Source of the DNA: an uncultured Dysgonomonas sp.
GTDB taxonomy: Bacteria; Bacteroidota; Bacteroidia; Bacteroidales; Dysgonomonadaceae
NCBI GenBank assembly: GCA_937995835.1
Contig: CALKIV010000049.1
Location: 1 to 11,771 of the forward strand
Direction of reading: 5' to 3'
Length of the DNA: 11,771 nt
A model generated the notes under the pieces. It had not been told where the DNA came from, made no database searches, and saw nothing but the letters and a program-made list of their open reading frames with translations. Positions 1-6,300 of the stretch are shown here, piece after piece (within the stretch, counting starts at the first letter, position 1; every line of letters begins with the position of its first letter). Position numbers and translations under genes: made by a program.

Positions 1-105
1 TTGCCTCCATGCCAGTGGCACAAACCAAAGACAACAAACTCATTGCCAACCCACTAACTATTCGCCATCAACCGATATGCCAGCCAATGGGGAAAAATTC
101 ACAAA

Positions 106-198
106 GGGCGTCAGCCTGCGTGAGGGATGGCAGCAAGTAACCCACAGCGTTAGCGAGGATTACTGCGAACAGCCCGACCCCTGAAAGGGGGCACGCCC
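106..198. repeat. Structured intergenic repeat, copy 1 (~93 bp)
   Basis: This element begins GGGCGT and ends ACGCCC, so its ends pair. It is clearly homologous to 3541-3636 in the same orientation. Inside, 133-140 pairs with 160-166 (one bulged A at 136), and CCCC at 178-181 pairs with the G-run at 187-191. The stem base pair A140-T160 is G-C in copy 2, which suggests selection on RNA or single-strand DNA structure. It lies downstream of the leftward replication genes. It could be a MITE or REP-like element or a structured RNA. I do not recognise a named family. Confidence 0.75.
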
Positions 199-270
199 AA
201 AACATCTGCCCTGTGGAGAGGACGACGATGAAGAAAAACATCAAAGAGCGTGTGCCAAAGTCCGTTGCCT

Positions 271-861
271 TCAGCTCGTTCTCAGGCTATTGCCCACAAA
301 GAGCACCCTCTGCGTGATGGCCTTTAGGCGATCGACCACCCGTTGCCCATAGCGCTCCAAGAGCTCTTGCTGTTGCAGATTGGACGAGATGATCAGCAAT
401 TTGCCTTGCTTTTCGGCAACATCCATCACCTCGGCAAAAGCCATCCGCCTGTTGCCAAAATGATTGATAACTTCCTCTGTGCCAACATCGTCGAGAGCAA
501 TAAAACGCTTGGTGAGTAGCTCGTCCAACTCTCGATTCATGTCCTGAATGTCGTACACGTTGACCACCTTGCGCAAGCCACCCAGCAAGATGGCGGGCAA
601 CACATGGCGCGTCAACAGGCTTTTGCCCCTGCCACAATTGCCGTAGAGGAAAAGCCCCCGTCCTTGGTTGTCGGTCAGCCAGTTAGCCACCTGGTCGTAT
701 TCGGGCAACCACTGCAAGGGCTTATTTTCCAAGCTTAAAAAATGGGTCATCACACTATGCAACAATGGTTTAGCATTGGGCAAGCGCACCATTTCTCGCT
801 CGGTGGGCAACTTCATGTTGTGGCGTTGCATTTGCGCCATCAGATCGTCAAAACTGCTCAT
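271..861 (-). CDS. DnaC/IstB-like AAA+ ATPase, probable phage helicase loader
   Basis: This 196-aa protein is a small AAA+ ATPase of the DnaC/IstB type. Such proteins load the replicative helicase at an origin or primosome. Walker A is GNCGRGKS at residues 74-81 and Walker B is FIALDDVGTE at 120-129. Sensor I is LLIISSNL at 155-162, and an arginine-finger segment RYGQRVVDRL spans 170-179. The ATG at 861 overlaps the last 14 bases of the upstream initiator gene, which suggests translational coupling. A TTG start at 879 is possible but less likely. The pairing with a winged-helix initiator and the divergent S24 repressor points to a prophage or integrative element. IstB of an insertion sequence is less likely because no transposase gene is adjacent. 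The phage context is inference; the ATPase fold is well supported. Confidence 0.87.
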   Translation of the reverse strand: MSSFDDLMAQMQRHNMKLPTEREMVRLPNAKPLLHSVMTHFLSLENKPLQWLPEYDQVANWLTDNQGRGLFLYGNCGRGKSLLTRHVLPAILLGGLRKVVNVYDIQDMNRELDELLTKRFIALDDVGTEEVINHFGNRRMAFAEVMDVAEKQGKLLIISSNLQQQELLERYGQRVVDRLKAITQRVLFVGNSLRTS

Positions 862-1615
862 AATCAGTCGTATTGTCAAAGTTTGTGATATTCGGTCTTG
901 CGCCCCCTCGAGGCATCTTACTATCTGACTGTGAGCGAGGTATCCATCGGCGAAGGGCTGCCCTCCAGTCTCGCATTTTGGTGCGCCCCACCATCCATCC
1001 TTTGGACTGGTAGAAGTCTATAAAGCGTTGAGCTTCTTCTAGTTTATTTAGTTCCAAAGCATATTCGCTCACTTGTTGCAGTGTGGGTGGTGCAAAGACG
1101 GCAGTCGTTGCCCTACTACATTCTTTTTTCTTATCTTTCTTATCTTTCTTTATATTGTGGGGAGGAGTCGGGGTGGATACGGGGACACACACGGGGGAAC
1201 ATCCTCGCAATTCGCTGGATGAAAGATGTTTATCATGGGGAGCGATGCGGGTAGAGATAAGATCATCATCATTTACCGATGAGTTATAACCATCATACTT
1301 ACAAATCGTTACGATGTTAATTCCTGAAACCACATGCGTGGTAATAGAACGATCGGCTTTCAAACGATTTAAATAATCTTTGACCCTATACTGCCCCCAG
1401 CCCCAACGCCTAGCGAGAAATGTTCTTGATGCCGGCAACTGCCCCCTGCCATAAGTCACCAGACGATCGCCAACGTATTGTGTCGTGTCGGTTTCCTCAA
1501 ATCGTGCTTGCTGTAAAAGGTCAAGCCACGCTTCGAACTCCGAAAATACCCGTGATTTTGTCCAAAACTTATGATCAAATATTCTGCGGTGCAGTTTTAA
1601 ATATCCTCTATGCAT
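848..1615 (-). CDS. Phage-type winged-helix replication initiator
   Basis: This 255-aa protein has the two-part layout of phage replisome organisers. Residues 1-110 look like the N-terminal winged-helix DNA-binding domain: a start like GYLKLHRRIFDHKFW, a GRGQLPASRTFLARRW turn, and a recognition-helix-like YRVKDYLNRL. A polar, Lys-rich linker follows. Near residues 185-225 lies the C-terminal motif FIDFYQSKGWMVGRTKMRDW, typical of DnaD-like and phage replication proteins. The likely role is to bind the element's origin and recruit the helicase through the overlapping downstream ATPase. The linker DNA around 1131-1150 contains about two and a half copies of a 9-bp unit coding for Lys-Asp-Lys. 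The product class is confident; the exact family is not. Confidence 0.8.
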   Translation of the reverse strand: MHRGYLKLHRRIFDHKFWTKSRVFSEFEAWLDLLQQARFEETDTTQYVGDRLVTYGRGQLPASRTFLARRWGWGQYRVKDYLNRLKADRSITTHVVSGINIVTICKYDGYNSSVNDDDLISTRIAPHDKHLSSSELRGCSPVCVPVSTPTPPHNIKKDKKDKKKECSRATTAVFAPPTLQQVSEYALELNKLEEAQRFIDFYQSKGWMVGRTKMRDWRAALRRWIPRSQSDSKMPRGGARPNITNFDNTTDYEQF

Positions 1616-1668
1616 CTTTTTTTGTTAATGATTTTTCTCACTTCTCTCCCATCCTCTGACGAAAGGAT

Positions 1669-1968
1669 TTATCTGAAAATCAGCTCTCGCCCCTGTGTGT
1701 GATGATAGTCCACCATGGCTTGCTGTTGGTGCAGATCGGTGGTGGTGGGTCTGCTTGCCTCTCGCTGACTGTGGCGAAGCTTGGCTCGCATGCCTGTGGC
1801 TATGCCTACGAAAAGCAAGATGGCGAGCAGGATGTCGAGCAAATGGCGCTCGAGGGTTTTGCGAACGGCTCTGCGTTTTCGTTTCCTATACCTTATATAT
1901 ATAGGTGTGTGTTTAGCATGTACGCTTTGTTTGTGTTGGCGATGATTGATGAATGTTGGCTGATTCAT
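1669..1968 (-). CDS. Small single-pass membrane protein, unknown
   Basis: This predicted 99-aa protein starts at the ATG at 1968; an in-frame ATG at 2007 would add 13 residues. It has a very basic N-terminal half (RYRKRKRRAVRK), one hydrophobic helix (LLDILLAILLFVGIATG) and a hydrophilic His/Gln-rich tail. The positive-inside rule places the N-terminus in the cytoplasm. I recognise no family. It lies in the same direction as, and between, other early genes, 53 bases before the replication initiator, so it is probably part of the same leftward transcript. Opposing open frames overlap it, but their composition looks random. Confidence 0.5.
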   Translation of the reverse strand: MNQPTFINHRQHKQSVHAKHTPIYIRYRKRKRRAVRKTLERHLLDILLAILLFVGIATGMRAKLRHSQREASRPTTTDLHQQQAMVDYHHTQGRELIFR

Positions 1969-2017
1969 TGATTTGCAATTGTTTATATGTGTTAAAAATA
2001 TATGCATTTGTTATGTG

Positions 2018-2350
2018 CTAAAAGTAGCGCCCTTGTTGGGTTTCGTACTGAACGTCACGACATTGAGCCACGGCTTGCTGTCGATACAGGTTGTAACGCT
2101 CTACCATGGGCTCCAGATAGTGCAAGAGGGCAAAGGAATCGGTGTGGAGGATATCCCAATCGCGATCGAGAATTTCTGCCTCGCTGACGGTCACATTGTT
2201 TAAGGCATCGACATCAAAATCGACGCACAAGCGAATGCTATCGCCAAACATCAGCTGATCGACATCCTCCAGCTCGTCGAGACGAAAAGGGAGATTGTCG
2301 GCTACGTGCGTTGCCAGATGCTGAATTTGCCACTGTGTGAGTTGACACAT
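2018..2350 (-). CDS. Hypothetical protein, first gene of the leftward early operon
   Basis: This predicted protein has 110 residues from the ATG at 2350; an in-frame ATG at 2383 would add 11. It is soluble and acidic in its middle part (RLDELEDVDQLMFGDS, CVDFDVDALNN), with a Gln/Arg-rich C-terminus. I do not recognise a domain. It is the gene closest to the operator-controlled promoter at 2534-2564, so it should be the first product made when the repressor is lost. Genes in this position in phages often encode small regulators or recombination helpers, but nothing in the sequence decides between these. Confidence 0.55.
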   Translation of the reverse strand: MCQLTQWQIQHLATHVADNLPFRLDELEDVDQLMFGDSIRLCVDFDVDALNNVTVSEAEILDRDWDILHTDSFALLHYLEPMVERYNLYRQQAVAQCRDVQYETQQGRYF

Positions 2351-2446
2351 GATAGGAACTGGATTTAAGTGTTGTGCGCCCATATTTTTTTTGTTTTTGT
2401 GGTTTATGTTTACCGTTTATCCGTATTTATACATTTATCCGAAGTA

Positions 2447-2460
2447 TAGATAATTGAGTT
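2447..2460. promoter_or_regulatory. Candidate operator O1 (half site)
   Basis: This site matches the palindrome AACTCAATTGAGTT at 10 of 14 positions. Only the right half, AATTGAGTT, is conserved. It lies in the leader of the leftward operon. Confidence 0.4.
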
Positions 2461-2478
2461 CTCCACTCTTCCAAAATG

Positions 2479-2492
2479 CACTCAGTTGAGTT
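2479..2492. promoter_or_regulatory. Candidate operator O2
   Basis: This site matches AACTCAATTGAGTT at 12 of 14 positions (core ACTCAGTTGAGT). It lies downstream of the leftward early promoter. Confidence 0.55.
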
Positions 2493-2533
2493 TATTATCT
2501 TATTTATTATTCAACTGATTATTAAAACCTCTA

Positions 2534-2564
2534 CAAATATAACTCAATTGAGTTTTAAAAGCAA
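2534..2564 (-). promoter_or_regulatory. Leftward early promoter (Bacteroidota type)
   Basis: Read on the minus strand, TTG (2564-2562) is followed after 20 bases by TATATTTG (2541-2534). This fits the Bacteroidota -33 and -7 elements. Transcription would begin near 2528 and lead into the gene starting at 2350. The spacer is almost entirely taken up by the perfect operator at 2541-2554, so a bound repressor would block sigma factor access. This is inferred from sequence only. Confidence 0.6.
2541..2554. promoter_or_regulatory. Candidate operator O3, perfect palindrome
   Basis: AACTCAATTGAGTT is a perfect 14-bp dyad. It sits between the -33 and -7 elements of the leftward early promoter. It is the best copy of the motif that recurs across this intergenic region, and the most likely target of the adjacent S24 repressor dimer. 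Confidence 0.65.
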
Positions 2565-2572
2565 GCAAAATA

Positions 2573-2586
2573 AACCCTATTGAGTT
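2573..2586. promoter_or_regulatory. Candidate operator O4
   Basis: This site matches AACTCAATTGAGTT at 12 of 14 positions, with the right half TATTGAGTT intact. It lies just upstream of the leftward promoter, with its centre about 32 bp from that of O3, roughly three helical turns. That spacing would suit cooperative binding on one face of the DNA. Confidence 0.5.
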
Positions 2587-2701
2587 TCAATTAACATCAT
2601 TTAACCATCAGGGGAAATTAATAAAACCTCAGAGGAAATACAACAGAACCCCTACAATGTCGCCAAAGAGTGATATTTTTCACAACAAAGCACACAAACA
2701 C

Positions 2702-2732
2702 TTGCTTATCAAAAAGATATTGAATAAATTTG
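2702..2732 (+). promoter_or_regulatory. Repressor promoter (Bacteroidota type)
   Basis: TTG at 2702-2704 is followed after 20 bases by TAAATTTG at 2725-2732. The start site should be near 2738, giving a leader of about 98 bases before the repressor ATG at 2836. The -33 region shares CTTGCTT with the leftward promoter. Confidence 0.5.
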
Positions 2733-2757
2733 TAGCATAGTATAAGAAAGACAATCA

Positions 2758-2771
2758 AACTCTATTGAGTT
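2758..2771. promoter_or_regulatory. Candidate operator O5
   Basis: This site matches AACTCAATTGAGTT at 13 of 14 positions. It lies about 20 bp downstream of the predicted start of the repressor transcript, where binding could act as an autoregulatory roadblock. A weaker match (10 of 14) follows at 2787-2800. Confidence 0.55.
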
Positions 2772-2835
2772 TCAACCTAATCAAGTTATTCTTTTGAGTT
2801 TGTTTTGAGAACTCTATAAAAAAAACGGGAGCGTT

Positions 2836-3540
2836 ATGAATACAATAAATACAAGAATCAAAGAGGTGATAGATCATTTTTTTGGTGGCAGCACCAAAGA
2901 TTTTTCTAATCAGACCAACGTTAAATATCAGACAATCATCAACATCATTGGCGATCGACAATCTACGCCATCGAGCGCCACCATCGAAGCCATTGCCAGC
3001 GCCATCGAGGGACTGAATGCCGAATGGCTCTTGCTGGGCAAAGGCGAAATGAGACAGCAAAAACCTGAACGTGAGGCATGTGCCATCGCTCAACCGAATG
3101 TGATGATGGTTCCGTTGGTGAGTCAGTATGCTCAGGCAGGCTACTTGTCGGGCTTCACAGACAGCGAATATATTGAGGCTCTGCCTCGCATCCCCATCAT
3201 GGGCGATCATGAGCTGAGAGGCGAATATCTTGCCTTCGAGGTGAGGGGCGACAGTATGGATGACCAAAGCGACGAGTGCCTGAAGGAGGGCGATATTTTG
3301 ATCTGTCGCAACATTCGCAAGGAGTATTGGCAGTATAAACTGCACATCCACAAATGGGATTTCGTGATTGTGCATCGCACGGAGGGGGTGTTGGTGAAAC
3401 GCATTGTGGATCACAATGTGGAGACGGGCGAACTGCGTCTGCACTCGCTCAACCATCTGTATCCTGATTTTTCGCTCAACTTGCGCGATGTGTCTCAGGT
3501 GTTTAATGTGGTGCAGGTGAGCAGAACGAGGAGGAGATGA
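2836..3540 (+). CDS. CI/LexA-like repressor: HTH plus S24 peptidase domain
   Basis: This 234-aa protein has a helix-turn-helix-like N-terminal domain (residues ~1-70) with the recognition segment NVKYQTIINIIGDRQSTPS, followed by a LexA/CI-type S24 domain. The catalytic Ser is in FEVRGDSMDD (Ser140) and the general-base Lys is in GVLVKRIVDH (Lys188). An Ala101-Gly102 bond in YAQAGYLSG matches the usual self-cleavage site. The expected role is to hold the divergent replication operon silent and to be inactivated by RecA-stimulated self-cleavage after DNA damage. The intergenic palindromes are its likely operators. The stop codon directly abuts the structured repeat at 3541. Presence of cleavage bond, Ser and Lys is seen; activity is inferred. 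Some Bacteroidota S24 proteins of this form may not cleave. Confidence 0.9.
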   Translation: MNTINTRIKEVIDHFFGGSTKDFSNQTNVKYQTIINIIGDRQSTPSSATIEAIASAIEGLNAEWLLLGKGEMRQQKPEREACAIAQPNVMMVPLVSQYAQAGYLSGFTDSEYIEALPRIPIMGDHELRGEYLAFEVRGDSMDDQSDECLKEGDILICRNIRKEYWQYKLHIHKWDFVIVHRTEGVLVKRIVDHNVETGELRLHSLNHLYPDFSLNLRDVSQVFNVVQVSRTRRR

Positions 3541-3636
3541 GGGCGTCAGCCTTGCGTGAGGGATAGAAGCAAGTAGCCCGAAGCCTGACAGGGCGAGGCT
3601 ACTGCGTAGAGCCCGACCCCGACAGGGGGCACGCCC
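3541..3636. repeat. Structured intergenic repeat, copy 2 (~96 bp)
   Basis: This second copy of the element at 106-198 has the same GGGCGT and ACGCCC ends. A nine-pair stem joins 3569-3578 to 3597-3605 with one bulged A, and CCCC (3617-3620) pairs with the G-run 3625-3629. The loop inside the first stem contains GCCTGACAGGGC, a small hairpin that replaces GCGTTAGC in copy 1. It starts at the base after the repressor stop codon, so it is transcribed as the 3' UTR of the repressor mRNA. Confidence 0.75.
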
Positions 3637-3650
3637 AAAAGACAAAAGAC

Positions 3651-3692
3651 AAAAAAAAGAGCACTTCTGATCTTGAGAAGTGCTCTTTTTTT
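3651..3692. terminator. Rho-independent terminator, bidirectional
   Basis: AAGAGCACTTCT (3657-3668) pairs perfectly with AGAAGTGCTCTT (3676-3687) around a 7-base loop. An A-run flanks it on the left and a T-run on the right. It can serve the rightward repressor transcript and the leftward lipoprotein gene that ends at 3726. Confidence 0.85.
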
Positions 3693-3725
3693 GAGGGATT
3701 GGCGATGGGTGATCGCTATGTTTTT

Positions 3726-4241
3726 TTATTTTTGAGTGGATTCGTCTCCCACTGTTGCTTCTGTTTCTGCTTTTTCTTCTACGAATTTAGCGTATGTGCC
3801 TGCCAAAGTGGCTCCTCCACTGCAAAAGAAGTGAAGCATGTCGCTGTCTTCGGGATTCTCGGTGGCGATGGTCAGGTCGGCATCGGTGAAGGTGAAAAGG
3901 ATATTTTTGCCTTCGTGCACGGCTACGTAGGTGGAGTCGTTTTTACGATCGGCTACGGCGTCGAACGTGCAGGTTGGTTTTTTGATGTCTGTTCTTGATC
4001 TTACTTCTATTTTTAGTTGCTCGGCTTCGGCTGGGCTTACGTTTATGGATACCCAATCAGATCCTTCGGCACGTTTGGCATAGCCTTCGCACACGTAAAG
4101 CCCTGTGTGATTGATGGCTTTTTCTAATTTGGTCATTGGCACTGTTTCGGCTGTTTCGGCAGATTTTTTACTGGTGTTGTTGCATGCTTGCAAGCCGATT
4201 ATCATAAGGCCTGCTAATAGCATTGTTTTTAATGTGTTCAT
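3726..4241 (-). CDS. Lipoprotein of unknown function
   Basis: This predicted 171-aa lipoprotein starts at the ATG at 4241, preceded by AAAGGAAA; an ATG at 4280 would place 13 extra residues before the signal peptide. The signal peptide is MNTLKTMLLAGLMIIGLQA, with lipobox LQAC and the lipidated Cys at residue 20. A Ser/Thr/Glu-rich spacer follows, then a domain of about 110 residues with three further Cys (YVCEG, PTCTF, FFCSG), then an acidic Glu/Thr-rich tail. The Cys-containing beta-rich domain has a vague look of small lysozyme-inhibitor lipoproteins, but no diagnostic motif supports that. A TAACTTTG -7-like box lies at 4285-4278 on the minus strand. It is divergent from the NlpE-like gene at 4536 and ends at the bidirectional terminator 3651-3692. 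Confidence 0.75.
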   Translation of the reverse strand: MNTLKTMLLAGLMIIGLQACNNTSKKSAETAETVPMTKLEKAINHTGLYVCEGYAKRAEGSDWVSINVSPAEAEQLKIEVRSRTDIKKPTCTFDAVADRKNDSTYVAVHEGKNILFTFTDADLTIATENPEDSDMLHFFCSGGATLAGTYAKFVEEKAETEATVGDESTQK

Positions 4242-4450
4242 TTTCCTTTTTAAATTAAAAAATATAAAATTCTCTAACAAAGTTACATATAGAGAACGGC
4301 ATTTGGGATGGTTTAGTATATATTTTTTTTACTTTTTTCACTGCTAGTATATTGGGAGGAGCCACAACTTGACAGCTTATATTTTGAATACATCAACAGA
4401 CCGTAGACAAACAAATAGTCTGATAATCAATGATATTGTTTTATTTTAAC

Positions 4451-4494
4451 TATATTTGTGATATTAACATTGTCTTGTTGGAGGACAAAAAAGG
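4451..4494 (+). promoter_or_regulatory. Promoter and leader blocks shared with 5222-5246
   Basis: TATATTTG at 4451-4458 fits the Bacteroidota -7 element; no good -33 element was found. Two blocks, TATATTTGTGATA (4451-4463) and GGACAAAAAAGG (4483-4494), recur identically before the gene at 5289. There they are directly joined instead of being 19 bases apart. Confidence 0.45.
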
Positions 4495-4535
4495 ACTGAA
4501 CGATAAAATTGTTTATACGAACTAAGAAATTATTT

Positions 4536-5039
4536 ATGAAAAAGATTTTGATTTTAATGGGTGCACTGTTGGCTATGTATAGCTGCGGGAATGCAAACAA
4601 GGAGAGTAAGGCTGAAAATAAAGTAGAGTCTAAGGTGGAGGATATGGAGGCTTTTAAGAAAGAGCATAATGCCAGAAACTCGTTGAGCTATCATGGCAAA
4701 TATGAGGGTACGATTCCTGCTGCTGATGGTCCGGGAATTAATGTTACGATAGAGATTCCTGACGATAGCACATATACTCGTACGCTGGTGTACATCGGTC
4801 ATGAGAAAGATATTTTTACTGACAAGGGAACCTATACTTGGAACGAGGAAGGAAATACAATCACGCTACATGATGCTAAGGGGGAAGAAACACCTAACCA
4901 ATACTTCGTTTCGGAGAGTCGCTTGATTATGCTTGATACTGAGGGCAAACAGGTGGAAGGTGAAATGGCCGAAAACTACATCTTGAAGCAGACAGAAGGT
5001 ATTGAGTATGATTTGAGTAAATATGCAACTAAGAAGTAG
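4536..5039 (+). CDS. NlpE-like lipoprotein lacking the CxxC motif
   Basis: This 167-aa lipoprotein starts at the ATG at 4536; the ATG at 4509 would add nine charged residues before the signal peptide. The signal ends in a relaxed lipobox, AMYSC (Cys17). After a Lys/Glu-rich linker comes a domain resembling the NlpE N-terminal domain: YHGKYEGTIPAADGPGI (residues 52-68), then IEIPDDSTYTRTLVYIG and a later GTYTW segment. In E. coli NlpE the corresponding segment is PCADCEGI, whose Cys pair is linked to copper and disulfide sensing. Here both are replaced (Ala62, Gly65), so that role is doubtful. Homologues without the Cys pair may be envelope lipoproteins of unknown role. A strong terminator follows at 5087. 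Confidence 0.75.
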   Translation: MKKILILMGALLAMYSCGNANKESKAENKVESKVEDMEAFKKEHNARNSLSYHGKYEGTIPAADGPGINVTIEIPDDSTYTRTLVYIGHEKDIFTDKGTYTWNEEGNTITLHDAKGEETPNQYFVSESRLIMLDTEGKQVEGEMAENYILKQTEGIEYDLSKYATKK

Positions 5040-5086
5040 TGTTGAGGGATAACCATACGAAGATTAAAGGCGAACTTTGAGTTATG

Positions 5087-5130
5087 GATGGCTGAAAATA
5101 AGGATATTATTTTCGGCCATCTGCTTTTTT
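5087..5130 (+). terminator. Rho-independent terminator
   Basis: A 14-pair stem (5087-5100 with 5108-5121, one G-T pair) is followed within three bases by TTTTTT. It ends the NlpE-like transcript. Confidence 0.75.
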
Positions 5131-5221
5131 GTTAGAGGGGGAACGGGGATGTTAAGCCAATAAAGGTAATCTACCTTAAAAGAGAGAGAGTAGCGAGGGA
5201 AGGGATAATTAAGTAATTGAT

Positions 5222-5246
5222 TATATTTGTGATAGGACAAAAAAGG
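5222..5246 (+). promoter_or_regulatory. Promoter and leader blocks, second copy
   Basis: TATATTTGTGATA (5222-5234) and GGACAAAAAAGG (5235-5246) are identical to blocks at 4451-4463 and 4483-4494. TATATTTG is a -7-like element. The next gene starts 42 bases downstream. Confidence 0.45.
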
Positions 5247-5288
5247 GGAAAGAGATTGAATAAGTGATTTAAACATATATAGAAAGCA

Positions 5289-5816
5289 ATGAGACTAGTG
5301 TTGAGCTTGAGCATTCTGGCATTGATAGCTATCGTTTTAGTAGTTTACTATATTATTAAACTGGTAAGACGTGAGTGGGGTTGGCGCTCTTTTTCATTTT
5401 CAATGGTTTTGACTATCTCTGGAGCTTCATTATTCCTTTATAGGCCAATTAAGGAGGAATACGTAAGGGCAAGAGTTACTGCTAACAGCAAATACTCGAT
5501 TAGTTATGTTATTACATACTCCAAGTATCTAGGTCCTGGCCCATCTTCTAGATGGGCAGAAATGTATCTTGAGCTAAATGGCGAGAAGAAGGTTGCCAGA
5601 TCCAGTGTTATACTTAACAACACATATGATAGTGGAGAGATTAATAAAAGGCACTTCCTTGCTGTTTATGATTCGATAGACACTGAATATTGTGTCTTGT
5701 TATTTGATTATCCTATCAGTGACAGTTTGGATTATTACAAATATTTGGAACAACTAAAAAAAGAACCTCTTGATTTGAGACTCAGCCCTTGGCTCTCTGG
5801 TTTGTTATACAAGTAG
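5289..5816 (+). CDS. Two-pass membrane protein, unknown
   Basis: This 175-aa protein has a first membrane helix at about residues 3-24 (LVLSLSILALIAIVLVVYYI), a short basic loop (KLVRREWGWR) and a second helix at about 34-52. A soluble domain of about 120 residues then carries alternating beta-like segments (EMYLELNGEK, FLAVYDSID, CVLLFDYPIS). The positive loop suggests both termini are on the outer side of the inner membrane. I recognise no family. Its promoter region shares two blocks with that of the NlpE-like gene upstream, which hints at common control. It converges on the small leftward gene at 5908-6129. Confidence 0.65.
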   Translation: MRLVLSLSILALIAIVLVVYYIIKLVRREWGWRSFSFSMVLTISGASLFLYRPIKEEYVRARVTANSKYSISYVITYSKYLGPGPSSRWAEMYLELNGEKKVARSSVILNNTYDSGEINKRHFLAVYDSIDTEYCVLLFDYPISDSLDYYKYLEQLKKEPLDLRLSPWLSGLLYK

Positions 5817-5907
5817 ATTGAGGAACGAATAATAAAGTCGGCCTCACAAAAAGAGTATCACCTGACCTCCGATATTGGCTAAAAAGAGTGGACAAGAACG
5901 AACAAGA

Positions 5908-6129
5908 TTAATCCAGATCGTGAGGCATGCCAGGATATCTATCATAGCCACCTCTAGGATATCGTTCATATTTAAAGTTGAGATAAGTAAGGATTCCAAA
6001 GTAAAGGAGAACAATCAAGATGAAAATAATCTTAGACAAAACAGAAGCTCTAGCCTTCTCAACAGGCAAAGACGTGTATTTTTTCTTCTTAGGGAATTTA
6101 CTCTTTTTCTTTCTACGCTGTTTTGCCAT
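5908..6129 (-). CDS. Small basic single-pass membrane protein
   Basis: This predicted 73-aa protein starts at the ATG at 6129; an ATG two codons earlier at 6135 is possible. The N-terminus is extremely basic (MAKQRRKKKSKFPKKKKY), followed by one hydrophobic helix (IIFILIVLLYFGILTYLNF) and a Tyr/Gly/Pro-rich tail (RYPRGGYDRYPGMP). The basic end should be cytoplasmic and may touch nucleic acid or phospholipid head groups. The role is unknown. It lies last in a possible leftward cluster with a 35-residue hydrophobic peptide and an FMN oxidoreductase. Confidence 0.55.
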   Translation of the reverse strand: MAKQRRKKKSKFPKKKKYTSLPVEKARASVLSKIIFILIVLLYFGILTYLNFKYERYPRGGYDRYPGMPHDLD

Positions 6130-6161
6130 ATACAAAGTATTATAACTTCACAAAAAGTGGG

Positions 6162-6269
6162 CTACATCCACCATAGATAGGCTGTAAGATAAGCCAGACA
6201 CGCCACAACGGGCGAAGCCATGACTAACACCAACAATATGCCAACAACGATGAAAAAGGGATGAGTCAT
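6162..6269 (-). CDS. Putative 35-aa hydrophobic membrane peptide
   Basis: An ATG at 6269 opens a 35-residue reading frame, almost all hydrophobic (FFIVVGILLVLVMAS, ACLAYLTAYLWWM). It fits one or two membrane helices. It lies 31 bases after the oxidoreductase gene and 32 bases before the small basic membrane protein, all leftward. Reading from 6350 would overlap the oxidoreductase end, so the internal ATG is preferred. Such short hydrophobic frames also arise by chance. Confidence 0.33.
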   Translation of the reverse strand: MTHPFFIVVGILLVLVMASPVVACLAYLTAYLWWM

Positions 6270-6300
6270 ACACTTATACACTGCAATTAAGAAACAGGAA

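Noticed and set aside
70..241. Minus-strand hydrophobic frame (MFFFIVVLSTGQMF...) across repeat copy 1
   Set aside because: Most of its length is the structured repeat, whose pairing better explains the sequence; the frame is not kept in copy 2.
228..317. Short plus-strand frame MKKNIKERV... after a GGAGAGG sequence
   Set aside because: It has only 29 codons and runs antisense into the end of the helicase-loader gene. The GGAGAGG is tempting but Bacteroidota rarely depend on it.
271..861. IstB of an IS21-type insertion sequence
   Set aside because: No istA transposase or terminal inverted repeats are seen; the overlapping partner is a replication initiator with the phage C-terminal motif.
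1699..1971. Plus-strand open frames over the small membrane protein
   Set aside because: They have Cys/Gly/Trp-rich random composition. The minus-strand frame has a coherent basic end plus a membrane helix and fits the operon direction.
2447..2800. CRISPR array in the repeated intergenic region
   Set aside because: Repeats are only 14 bp, palindromic and irregularly spaced; they fit operators and not CRISPR repeats.
2755..3645. Long minus-strand open frame of 296 codons opposite the S24 repressor
   Set aside because: It mirrors the repressor codons and runs through operators and the repeat; its composition is rich in Ile, His and Ala with no motif. The plus-strand gene is certain.
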